From assembly GCA_945861195.1 (NCBI GenBank), contig CAMATS010000037.1, forward strand, positions 1 to 11,581: DNA of 11,581 nucleotides, written 5' to 3'. Shown here piece by piece: positions 5,513 to 11,581 of the stretch; the first letter of the stretch is position 1, and each line of letters begins with the position of its first letter. Source of the DNA: Rhodoferax sp. OV413 (GTDB taxonomy: Bacteria; Pseudomonadota; Gammaproteobacteria; Burkholderiales; Burkholderiaceae_C). The position numbers were made by a program, and so were the translations under genes. The notes under the pieces were generated by a model, which saw nothing but the letters and a program-made list of their open reading frames with translations, searched no databases and was not told the DNA's origin.

Positions 5513-6619
5513 TTAGGCGCAGCAAGCCTCGATCACCTCACGCACCAGCGCGTCTGGCGCCGGGCGTACTGTGGCCCGACCTGGCCCGTCGATCAGCACG
5601 AAACGGATTTCCCCGGCCTGAGATTTTTTGTCCAGCCGCATCAGCTCCAGGTAGCGCCCGGCGTTGTCGTCTGCAGCCAGCTGTGGGCCACGCACCGGCA
5701 GTCCGGCCCTGGCAATCAGCGCGGTGAGACGCTGCGCAAAAGCCGGCTCTATCAGGCCGAGCCTGCAGGACAACTCGGCCGCCATCACCATGCCGCAGCC
5801 CACCGCCTCGCCGTGCAGCCACTGCCCGTAACCCAGACCGGTTTCGATGGCGTGGCCAAAGGTGTGGCCAAAGTTCAAAACAGCGCGCAAGCCAGATTCG
5901 CGCTCGTCTTGCGCCACCACGTGGGCTTTGATCTCGCAGCTGCGCTTGACCGCATGGGCCAGCGCCACCGGGTCACGGGCCAGCAGCGCATCCAGGTGGG
6001 CCGCGATCCAGTCCAAAAAGCCCAGGTCTGCTATCGGGCCATACTTGATGACCTCGGCCAGGCCGGCGCTGAGTTCGCGCTCGGGCAGGGTGCGCAGTAC
6101 CTCCAGGTCGCACACCACCAACTGCGGCTGGTAGAAGGCGCCTATCATGTTTTTGCCCAGCGGGTGGTTGATGCCGGTCTTGCCACCGACCGACGAATCG
6201 ACCTGCGCCAGCAGCGTGGTGGGCAGTTGCACAAAAGGCACGCCGCGCATGAAACTGGCCGCGGCAAAGCCGGTCATGTCGCCGACCACCCCGCCACCGA
6301 GCGCAAACAGCACCGTCTTACGGTCGCAAGCCTGGCCCAGCAGGGCGTCAAAAATCAGGTTCAGGGTCTGCCAGGTCTTGTGCTGCTCGCCATCGGGCAG
6401 CACCACCTCTTGAATTTGCCGGTACTTTCCCTGCAGCGCGCCGCGCAGGCCCTGCAGGTAGAGCGGGGCCACCGTCGCATTGGTGACGATCAAGGCCTGG
6501 CTGGCCTCTGGCAGGTCGGCGTAGGTCTGCGGCTGAGCAATCAGGCCGCTGCCAATCAGGATCGAGTAACTGCGCTGCGCCAGGTCGATGCTGACAAGTT
6601 GGGCGGGTGCATGCTTCAT
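5513..6619 (-). CDS. aroB: 3-dehydroquinate synthase
   Basis: AroB converts DAHP to 3-dehydroquinate, the second step of the shikimate pathway, using NAD and a divalent metal. The 368-residue protein is of normal length. It has the NAD-binding GGGVVGDMTGF (108-118) and PTTLLAQVDSSVGGKTGIN (133-151), then KNMIGAFYQP (156-165). The metal ligands fall at E189 (AEVIKYG), H252 (NFGHTFGH) and H269 (LHGEAV), five residues offset from E184, H247 and H264 of the E. coli enzyme. The C-terminal DKK motif is also present. The ATG at 6619 has no clear ribosome-binding site, so translation may depend on coupling to aroK, 53 bases upstream. It continues into dgt after one base. Confidence 0.97.
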   Translation of the reverse strand: MKHAPAQLVSIDLAQRSYSILIGSGLIAQPQTYADLPEASQALIVTNATVAPLYLQGLRGALQGKYRQIQEVVLPDGEQHKTWQTLNLIFDALLGQACDRKTVLFALGGGVVGDMTGFAAASFMRGVPFVQLPTTLLAQVDSSVGGKTGINHPLGKNMIGAFYQPQLVVCDLEVLRTLPERELSAGLAEVIKYGPIADLGFLDWIAAHLDALLARDPVALAHAVKRSCEIKAHVVAQDERESGLRAVLNFGHTFGHAIETGLGYGQWLHGEAVGCGMVMAAELSCRLGLIEPAFAQRLTALIARAGLPVRGPQLAADDNAGRYLELMRLDKKSQAGEIRFVLIDGPGRATVRPAPDALVREVIEACCA

Positions 6620-6632
6620 GGCCGCGAGTTTA

Positions 6633-6669
6633 GGGCTGCCGGGGCCGCGGGCGCCGCCCGGGCCAGCCC
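6633..6669. other. GC-rich imperfect inverted repeat in the aroK-aroB spacer
   Basis: The outer arms GGGCTG (6633-6638) and CAGCCC (6664-6669) pair perfectly. The inner bases can extend the stem with small bulges. It fills most of the 53-base gap between the aroK stop and the aroB ATG. No run of T follows it on the minus strand, so it is not a typical intrinsic terminator. An RNA processing or stability role is possible, or simple GC-rich self-complementarity. Confidence 0.3.
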
Positions 6670-6672
6670 AGC

Positions 6673-7200
6673 TCAGGGGTTTTGGCCGGGCAACACCCCG
6701 AGCAGCTCGAGTTGAATGATGATCATGTTGACCAAGGTGGCCACCGACGGGCGACCGGTCTCGATCACAAAGTGCGCGGTTTGCCGGTACAGCGGGTCGC
6801 GCGCGGCGTACAAATCACGCAGGCGGGTCAAGGGATCTGCGACTTGCAGCAGGGGCCGCTTGCCATCGTGGCGCAGGCGGCGAAACAACTCGTCTGGGTC
6901 TGATCTGAGGTAGATGACATGCCCGCGTGCGTGCAAATGCTCCCGGTTGACCGCCCGCAGCACAGAGCCGCCGCCGGTCGACAGAACCAGTGCGGGTGTT
7001 TGGGTGAGCTCGTCGAGCACCTCGGACTCAATGTCTCGAAAGCGCTCCTCGCCCTGATGCTCAAAATACTCGCGGATCGAGCAGCCGATGCGCTGCTCAA
7101 TGACCAGGTCAGAATCAGAAAAAGCCAGGCCCAGCCGACGCGAGAGTTGCCGCCCAACGGTGGATTTGCCCGAGCCAGGCAGGCCAACAAGACTGATCAT
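6673..7200 (-). CDS. aroK: Shikimate kinase
   Basis: AroK phosphorylates the 3-hydroxyl of shikimate with ATP, the fifth step of the shikimate pathway. The 175-residue protein has the Walker A loop GLPGSGKST (residues 6-14) and shikimate-contacting Asp31 in SDSD. It also has ERFRDIE (52-58) with Arg55, STGGGSV (74-80), and the lid region HDGKRPLL (111-118) with Arg115. The RDPLY motif (134-138) follows. I chose the ATG at 7200. A TTG immediately before it is less likely as a start. Spacing to pilQ is 51 bases with a small hairpin. aroK directly downstream of pilQ, followed by aroB, is a common proteobacterial arrangement, so expression may be tied to the pilus operon. A local aroK promoter is not obvious. 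Confidence 0.96.
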   Translation of the reverse strand: MISLVGLPGSGKSTVGRQLSRRLGLAFSDSDLVIEQRIGCSIREYFEHQGEERFRDIESEVLDELTQTPALVLSTGGGSVLRAVNREHLHARGHVIYLRSDPDELFRRLRHDGKRPLLQVADPLTRLRDLYAARDPLYRQTAHFVIETGRPSVATLVNMIIIQLELLGVLPGQNP

Positions 7201-7224
7201 CAAAGAATTATCACCGCCTGGGCT

Positions 7225-7245
7225 CGCAAGGCCTGTGGGCCTGCG
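7225..7245. other. Small hairpin in the pilQ-aroK spacer
   Basis: AGGCC (7229-7233) and GGCCT (7238-7242) pair around a 4-base loop. The stem is extended by CGC with GCG across one bulged A. It lies 6 bases beyond the pilQ stop in the 51-base spacer before aroK. There is no adjacent T-run, so strong termination is not supported. It could dampen read-through or protect a pilQ mRNA 3' end. Confidence 0.3.
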
Positions 7246-7251
7246 GCAGGG

Positions 7252-9444
7252 CTAACGCGAGAGGGTTCGCTGTGCCAAAACCTTGGGCGTGATGAATACC
7301 AGCAGTTCCTGCTTGTTGGAGACGCGCGAGCGGCTCTTGAACAAATTGCCCACCAACGGCAGGTCGCCGAGCAGGGGCACTTTGGTCTCGGTGTCTGACT
7401 CGGTGAGCTCGAAGATACCTCCAATCACCACGGTGCCGCCGTTCTCCACCAGCACCTGGGTTTTGATGTGCTTGGTGTTGATGGCAAAGCCGGCCGCAGT
7501 GGACTGGCCGACACTGTCTTTGTTGACATCAAGGTCCAGGATGATGCTGCCCTCGGGGGTGATTTGCGGCGTGACCTCGAGTTTGAGGTTGGCCTTGCGA
7601 AAAGCGATTGAGGTCGCGCCACTGGCCGATGCCACCTGGTAGGGCAGCTCGGTGCCCTGTTCGATCAGGGCCTTGATCTGGTCGGCGGTCACCACCCGCG
7701 GGCTCGACACCACCTTGCCCTTGCCATCGGCCTCCAGCGCCGAGAGCTCGAGGTTCAAGAAGCGGTTGGCGGCCACACCGAAAATCGACACAGCAAAGGT
7801 CGCCGCACTGTAGCCGCCCTGACCGAGCGCTGGCAGGTTGACAAAATTGCTGCTCAGGTCAACCGCGCCCCCGGCGCCGCTGCTTGCCACCGCATTGCCA
7901 TAGCTGCTGCCAAAGGCCAGCCGGCTGTCACCGCCCAAGGGAAAACCGGCCTCGCCGCCGCGCGCCGAGCGCAGATCACTGCCACCCAGACGAACGCCCA
8001 GCGATTTACCAAAAGCATCCGAAGCTTCGACGATGCGCGCCTCAATCAACACCTGGCGCACCGGGATGTCGAGCTTGGCGATCAGCTGCTGCACCTGCTC
8101 GAGCCTGGTGGCCACATCGGTCACAAACAACTGGTTGGTGCGGGTTTCCCAAATGGCACTGCCGCGCGGGCTGAGCAGGCGTGAGGCGCTGGCCAAGGTG
8201 GGCGGGGCTGAGCTTGTCGCATCCGCAGAGCCGCGGCCCGTGATTTGCGCTGCAAGCTCCGCCGCCTTGGCGTAATTGAGCTGGAAAGACTGGGTACGCA
8301 GCGGCTCCAAGCCCTGCAAGGCAGCGGCGGCCTCGAGGTCGAGTTTTTCCCGGGCACCGATTTCTTCTTTGGGCGCCACCCACAGCACATTGCCAGTTTT
8401 GCGCATGGCCAGGCTCTTGGCTTGCAGGATGATGTCCAGCGCCTGGTCCCAGGGCACCTCTTGCAGGCGCAGGGTCACCGAGCCAGCAACAGCATCCGAG
8501 CTGATGATGTTGAACTTGGAAAAATCGGCAATCACCTGCAACAGGGCGCGTACATCGATGTTCTGAAAATTAAGCGATATTTTTTTGCCACTGAAGGCCG
8601 CAGCGGCAGACCCCCGTGGGCCCTCGGCCCGCAGCGGTGCCACATCCAGCACCAACTGGCGCTCGGCCTGGTAGGCGGTGTGGGTCCAGGCGCCCTTGGC
8701 CTCCACCACCAGGCGCACCCGATCTCCCGCCTGGCTCAGGCTGACGGTTTGCACTGGGGTGGCAAAGTCAGTCACATCCATGCGCCGGCGCAAACCTTCG
8801 GGCAGTGAGGATTGCAAAAATTCGGCCACCAGGGTCTGCCCCTGCTGGCGCACATCAACCCCCACCTGGTCATTGGCGAGAGACACAATAATGCGCCCTG
8901 CGCCATCTGTGCCAAGCCGGAAGTCAAGGTCTCTCAGGGCCTCAAGGGTGCGACTGCCGGCCGGCGGCAAAGGCGCAGCCAACGCCAGCACCGATCCCGC
9001 AGCGCCTACATCGCCAACAGCACCCGCAGCACCTGCCGGCGGTAACAAAAGCACCACCAGCGAACGCCCATTGAGGCGCAGGCTGTACCCAGTTGACTCC
9101 TGCAAGTTGAGCACCAGGCGCAGGCGTTCGCCAGACTGCACCAGACTGGCTGATTTGAGCCGCCCCAAACGAAACTCGAAACTCGACCGGCCGGCCTGGT
9201 TGAGCATGCCCGGCAAGTCCAGCGCGATGCGCGCAGGCGACTGCAGCACAAAGCCACTGGGCAGTTCGCTCAAGCCCTGCGCCAAGTCGAGCGTGACCAT
9301 CTCCTGCCCCCCTTGTATGGCAGCGCTGAGCCCTTGCAGGCTGTTTTGCCCTAGCGCAGCCGTGGCCCAAAGCATGACCAGGGCGGCCAGCATGCCGCGC
9401 CACACAGCGGCCATCGCCGCAAGCCCAAACCAGTTGCCTGTCAT
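7252..9444 (-). CDS. pilQ: Type IV pilus outer-membrane secretin PilQ
   Basis: PilQ forms the multimeric outer-membrane channel through which the type IV pilus passes. It also serves DNA uptake in competent species. The 730-residue precursor has a signal peptide with probable cleavage near residue 32 (ATAALG). Two AMIN-type domains that can bind peptidoglycan follow, at about 35-135 and 165-270, joined by an Ala/Gly/Pro-rich linker. Next come an STN/N0 domain (about 288-357), an N1 secretin domain (about 383-465), and the secretin barrel (about 475-722). Barrel signatures are VENGGTVVIGGIF (667-679), VPLLGDLPLVGNLFK (689-703) and ELLVFITPKVL (713-723). A Gly/Ser-rich stretch at about 487-530 probably belongs to the pore-facing gate. 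The ATG overlaps the pilP stop as ATGA. In-frame ATGs at residues 11 and 18 would also keep a signal peptide. Confidence 0.97.
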   Translation of the reverse strand: MTGNWFGLAAMAAVWRGMLAALVMLWATAALGQNSLQGLSAAIQGGQEMVTLDLAQGLSELPSGFVLQSPARIALDLPGMLNQAGRSSFEFRLGRLKSASLVQSGERLRLVLNLQESTGYSLRLNGRSLVVLLLPPAGAAGAVGDVGAAGSVLALAAPLPPAGSRTLEALRDLDFRLGTDGAGRIIVSLANDQVGVDVRQQGQTLVAEFLQSSLPEGLRRRMDVTDFATPVQTVSLSQAGDRVRLVVEAKGAWTHTAYQAERQLVLDVAPLRAEGPRGSAAAAFSGKKISLNFQNIDVRALLQVIADFSKFNIISSDAVAGSVTLRLQEVPWDQALDIILQAKSLAMRKTGNVLWVAPKEEIGAREKLDLEAAAALQGLEPLRTQSFQLNYAKAAELAAQITGRGSADATSSAPPTLASASRLLSPRGSAIWETRTNQLFVTDVATRLEQVQQLIAKLDIPVRQVLIEARIVEASDAFGKSLGVRLGGSDLRSARGGEAGFPLGGDSRLAFGSSYGNAVASSGAGGAVDLSSNFVNLPALGQGGYSAATFAVSIFGVAANRFLNLELSALEADGKGKVVSSPRVVTADQIKALIEQGTELPYQVASASGATSIAFRKANLKLEVTPQITPEGSIILDLDVNKDSVGQSTAAGFAINTKHIKTQVLVENGGTVVIGGIFELTESDTETKVPLLGDLPLVGNLFKSRSRVSNKQELLVFITPKVLAQRTLSR

Positions 9445-9992
9445 TTCGCCGTCTCCTGCAAGTGCAATATCGCGGTGCGCTCAACCCAGGCACCGCTGCC
9501 ATCCTGAACCAGTTCTCGCAGCGTCACGGCGGACTCGCTGATACGCACCACCCGCCCGAAGTCTGGCCCCAGGTACTGGCCCGGGCGAACCTGGTAGAGC
9601 AGTTTGTCAACCCTGACCAGGGCCAGCGCCTGACCCGGCTCGGCCACTGTGCCGACCAAAGCCATAACAGCCAGGGGCCAGGCTTCCAGCGGCTCTTTGC
9701 GCCGCCCAGGTTCTGGCAGCAGTCCGGCGCGCGCGCGCAGCGAACGCGCCGGCGCTGCCTTGGAGGCCTGGCCGAGCCGCTCTGGGCTGAAGGGGTCAAG
9801 CAAAGCTGCCTGCGCCGGCATGGGAGGTGGCAAAGAGCTGGGTACCAAGCTGGGCAACGCGGCTGCCGTGGCCTGACTCTTTTGTTGGCTCATCCAGGCC
9901 TGCAACTCCGGGTGTGCCGAGCCAGCGCAAGCCGCCAGCAGGGCAGCCAGCAGCAGCACAGGGCCAGGCAGCAGGGCGCGCGGGTGGCTCAT
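9441..9992 (-). CDS. pilP: Type IV pilus assembly lipoprotein PilP
   Basis: PilP is an inner-membrane lipoprotein that links the PilN/PilO periplasmic complex to the N0 domain of PilQ. The 183-residue product starts at the ATG at 9992. That start gives a lipoprotein signal peptide with lipobox LAAC and lipidated Cys22. The SD-like AAAAAGG lies 8 bases upstream. A frame extension to a TTG at 10061 would bury the signal peptide and overlap pilO, so it was rejected. A Pro/Ala-rich flexible linker (about 35-95) leads to the conserved beta domain, KEPLEAWPLAVMALVGTV (about 98-115), then YQVRPGQYLGPDFGRVVRI and WVERTAILHL. The final codons overlap the pilQ start as ATGA. Confidence 0.95.
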   Translation of the reverse strand: MSHPRALLPGPVLLLAALLAACAGSAHPELQAWMSQQKSQATAAALPSLVPSSLPPPMPAQAALLDPFSPERLGQASKAAPARSLRARAGLLPEPGRRKEPLEAWPLAVMALVGTVAEPGQALALVRVDKLLYQVRPGQYLGPDFGRVVRISESAVTLRELVQDGSGAWVERTAILHLQETAK

Positions 9993-9993
9993 G

Positions 9994-10026
9994 GGTTTGC
10001 CTTTTTCATTGGTTTGCCTTTTTATT
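9994..10026 (-). repeat. Tandem duplication of the pilP ribosome-binding site
   Basis: Two adjacent near-identical units (9994-10010, 17 bases; 10011-10026, 16 bases) each carry AAAAAGGCAAACC on the minus strand. The sequence following each unit supplies an ATG. The result is SD plus ATG twice in a row. The first ATG (10009) overlaps the pilO stop as ATGA and opens a six-codon frame, MKKANP. That frame stops in a TGA overlapping the true pilP ATG (9992), again as ATGA. The pilO C-terminus (NKKANQ) is encoded by the upstream unit. The arrangement suggests a recent slippage duplication and a coupled re-initiation path from pilO to pilP. Confidence 0.65.
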
Positions 10027-10680
10027 GGCTGCCGCCTGCGCAGCCAACTCCTGGGGATCAAGACGCCGAAAGGTTTTCACCGTGCCGTCCAGGCTCAGCA
10101 GACCCTCGCCCGAGCCATGTCTGTGCAGGCTGATGTTGCCCAAGGTCACCAAGTGCGGCAGGGCCGCAACATCAGCCAAAAACCCGCCCATGTCCTGATA
10201 GCGCCCGACCACCCGCACAGCCACCGGCAATTCGGCATAAAAGTTTTGCGCCAAGGGCTTGCCCGGGCGCAACAGCTCAAATTGCAGGCCACGGCGCAAG
10301 CCGACCTGGTTGATGTCTGACAACAGGGCCTCCTGCTCGGCCTGTCCGGAGAGGTTTTTTTCCAGTGCGGCAAGCGCTTGGCCGAGTTGCTCGCGCTGGG
10401 TGCTGACTGCGGCCAAGCCCGCCGACCGCAGCAGCTTGCGCTGATAGTCCTGACGCAAATCACCCTCCCGGGACTGCTCGGCGGCCCACTGCTGCCAATA
10501 GCCCTGCAGCAAAACAATCCACACCAACCCCAGCACCAGGGCGCTCACCAACACCAACAGCGCCAGCTGCGGCACCAGGGGCCAGGCCCAAGGCTTACGC
10601 AGCTCAAGGCCGACACGCTGGGCCTGCAGGGCAGCACGCAGCCGCGTCAGCATGAAGTGGTGGGCAGGTCGGGGCAACAT
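10006..10680 (-). CDS. pilO: Type IV pilus inner-membrane alignment protein PilO
   Basis: PilO dimerises with PilN in the periplasm, forming the alignment subcomplex between the cytoplasmic PilM ring and PilP/PilQ. The 224-residue protein has a short cytoplasmic N-terminus and one membrane segment (about residues 34-60, LALLVLVSALVLGLVWIVLL). A periplasmic coiled coil follows (about 70-125), then a ferredoxin-like domain (QVGLRRGLQFELLRPG, VAVRVVGRYQDMGGFLADVAALPHLVTLGNISL). These last motifs are typical of PilO. The start at 10680 lies 11 bases after the pilN stop. An internal ATG at 10653 is also possible, and neither has a strong ribosome-binding site. An in-frame A-AAA-AAC heptamer falls at codons 107-109. 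Confidence 0.94.
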   Translation of the reverse strand: MLPRPAHHFMLTRLRAALQAQRVGLELRKPWAWPLVPQLALLVLVSALVLGLVWIVLLQGYWQQWAAEQSREGDLRQDYQRKLLRSAGLAAVSTQREQLGQALAALEKNLSGQAEQEALLSDINQVGLRRGLQFELLRPGKPLAQNFYAELPVAVRVVGRYQDMGGFLADVAALPHLVTLGNISLHRHGSGEGLLSLDGTVKTFRRLDPQELAAQAAANKKANQ

Positions 10681-10691
10681 GGGTTTTGCGC

Positions 10692-11327
10692 TCAGGCGCC
10701 AGGCTCAAGCGTCTTGCGCAGGGGCGCAGGCAAGGCTCCAGCTTTTGGCTCGGCCCCGCTGCCAAGTGGCGCTGGCTCCAGGCGCAGCCGAATGGTGAAG
10801 TTCGCGCCCCGGCTCGGTGCGCGCCCGGGCAGTTCCAGGTTGGCCGCCACAACCTCCACCAACTCGGGGCCGGAGAACCAGTCAGAGCCTTGGGCCAGTT
10901 GGCGCAGGAATTCAGACACCCGATCATTGGACAAGGCAAAGCCGCTCAGGTTGAGGGTTTTTCCATCCTGGCGCAAGCTGCTGATGACCAAGCCCTCGGG
11001 CAGATGGCGCGGCAACTCCGTGAACAGTCGCAGCGCCAGCCGGCGCTCGAGCTGCAGGGCTTGCAGCGCCTGCTCCCGCGCCTGCAGCAGACCTACCTCG
11101 GCCTGCAACACTGCCAGCGCTTTGATGCCGGCGTCAAAGCCAGCGATGTCAGCTTCCAGCAGCTGGTTTTTTTCTTGTTGCACGCTAATTTGGCGCTGCA
11201 GCCCAACCAGGCCCAGCAGCGCCAACAGCAAGCCCAGGCCAGCAGCCAAACCCAGTTTGCGCCGGAAGCGCTCGCGTTGCTGCTGCCGCGCCAAAGCACG
11301 GTGCGGCAAAAAATTGAAGGCGATCAT
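10692..11327 (-). CDS. pilN: Type IV pilus inner-membrane assembly protein PilN
   Basis: PilN anchors PilM to the inner membrane and pairs with PilO. The 211-residue protein opens with MIAFNFLPHR, whose FNFLPHR (residues 4-10) corresponds to the conserved INLLPxR motif that inserts into PilM. One membrane helix follows (about 26-44), then a periplasmic coiled coil (about 45-100, Gln/Glu/Leu rich). A compact domain includes LPEGLVISSLRQDGKTLNLSGFA (109-131). The C-terminal tail is Pro/Ala-rich and poorly conserved. The ATG overlaps the pilM stop as ATGA. An A-AAA-AAC heptamer in frame at codons 52-54 lies just after the membrane segment. Confidence 0.95.
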   Translation of the reverse strand: MIAFNFLPHRALARQQQRERFRRKLGLAAGLGLLLALLGLVGLQRQISVQQEKNQLLEADIAGFDAGIKALAVLQAEVGLLQAREQALQALQLERRLALRLFTELPRHLPEGLVISSLRQDGKTLNLSGFALSNDRVSEFLRQLAQGSDWFSGPELVEVVAANLELPGRAPSRGANFTIRLRLEPAPLGSGAEPKAGALPAPLRKTLEPGA

Positions 11328-11581
11328 GGGCTGAAGCTGCGCAGTGCCAGACCACAGGCCGTCAGGTAAGCCAGCCCCGGGTGTTCGGGCTGGTCACTGT
11401 CCACTGCGGCCAACTCACAGCGGTCCATGCCATCAAAGGGATTGGCCAGGGCACAGACCACGCCGGTCTGCGCGCGCACCGCTTCGATCAAACCGGGCAG
11501 GCCCGCCGCCCAGCCGGCCAGCAGCACGCGGTCGACCTGGTTGTGCGCCGTGCTGTTCAAGAAGAACTGCAGCGCACGCCC
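11324..11581 (-). CDS. pilM: Type IV pilus assembly ATPase-like protein PilM, C-terminal 85 residues
   Basis: PilM is an actin-like cytoplasmic protein that binds the N-terminus of PilN and helps connect the pilus machine to its motor ATPases. Only the end of the gene is present, and its start lies beyond 11581. The visible part, VDRVLLAGWAAGLPGLIEAV followed by QTGVVCALANPFDGM and LAYLTACGLALRS, matches the last subdomain of PilM proteins (usual forms LxGGGAxxPGL, VExANPF, GLALR). The usual GG after LLAG is replaced by WA. The stop codon TGA overlaps the pilN ATG. This gene should be the first of the pilMNOPQ operon, so the promoter is probably outside the window. Confidence 0.93.
   Translation of the reverse strand, partial: GRALQFFLNSTAHNQVDRVLLAGWAAGLPGLIEAVRAQTGVVCALANPFDGMDRCELAAVDSDQPEHPGLAYLTACGLALRSFSP

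Noticed and set aside
4369..5727. A 452-codon open frame on the plus strand
   Set aside because: It is antisense to dgt and the end of aroB, both of which carry complete family motifs. Its translation shows no recognisable domain, and long antisense frames are expected in GC-rich genes.
5813..6715. A 300-codon plus-strand frame
   Set aside because: It is antisense to aroB and part of aroK, with shadow-frame composition and no domain.
7204..7251. Intrinsic terminator between pilQ and aroK
   Set aside because: A hairpin is present, but there is no T-run after it in the direction of transcription, so it was recorded only as a hairpin.
9441..10061. A longer pilP starting at a TTG at 10061
   Set aside because: It would place 23 extra residues before a clear lipoprotein signal peptide and overlap the end of pilO. 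The ATG at 9992 has an SD and the correct lipobox spacing.

Overview
The window is an 11.6 kb piece of a GC-rich proteobacterial chromosome. Every convincing gene is on the minus strand. Gene order, protein style and the pilMNOPQ-aroK-aroB-dgt-...-gltB layout point to a betaproteobacterium of the order Burkholderiales, most likely Comamonadaceae (Rhodoferax or Polaromonas-like). That placement is inferred from remembered gene order and was not tested by a search.

In transcription order (high to low coordinates), the window opens inside pilM. It continues through pilN, pilO, pilP and pilQ, the alignment complex and outer-membrane secretin of the type IV pilus machine. The junctions are tight: 4-base ATGA overlaps at pilM/pilN and pilP/pilQ, an 11-base gap at pilN/pilO, and a duplicated ribosome-binding site at pilO/pilP. 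Two shikimate-pathway genes follow, aroK and aroB, separated by short GC-rich spacers that can fold. Then come a dGTPase-type HD hydrolase (dgt), a DUF1415 protein that overlaps dgt by 4 bases, and a class I SAM-dependent methyltransferase of the Methyltransf_32 type. These genes could form one long transcript, since no spacer exceeds about 55 bases.

The run is then interrupted by an approximately 0.9 kb element (1995-2883). It consists of a REP-associated tyrosine transposase (RAYT, Y1/HUH family) between inverted copies of an AT-rich palindromic repeat with the core GGGGTCAGATTC. The right end of the element lies inside the 3' end of the methyltransferase gene, so the last ten residues and the stop codon of that protein are encoded by the repeat. 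The left end stops a few bases upstream of a candidate promoter for gltB. The window closes inside gltB, the glutamate synthase large subunit, of which the first 643 residues are present.

Most of the window is conserved housekeeping and pilus DNA, and I see no wholly new multi-gene system. The unusual material is at the junctions: the RAYT element that supplies a host gene with its C-terminus, two tiny bridging ORFs that link stop and start codons of adjacent genes, an 18-base perfect palindrome at one of those junctions, and matching A-AAA-AAC heptamers at similar places in pilN and pilO.
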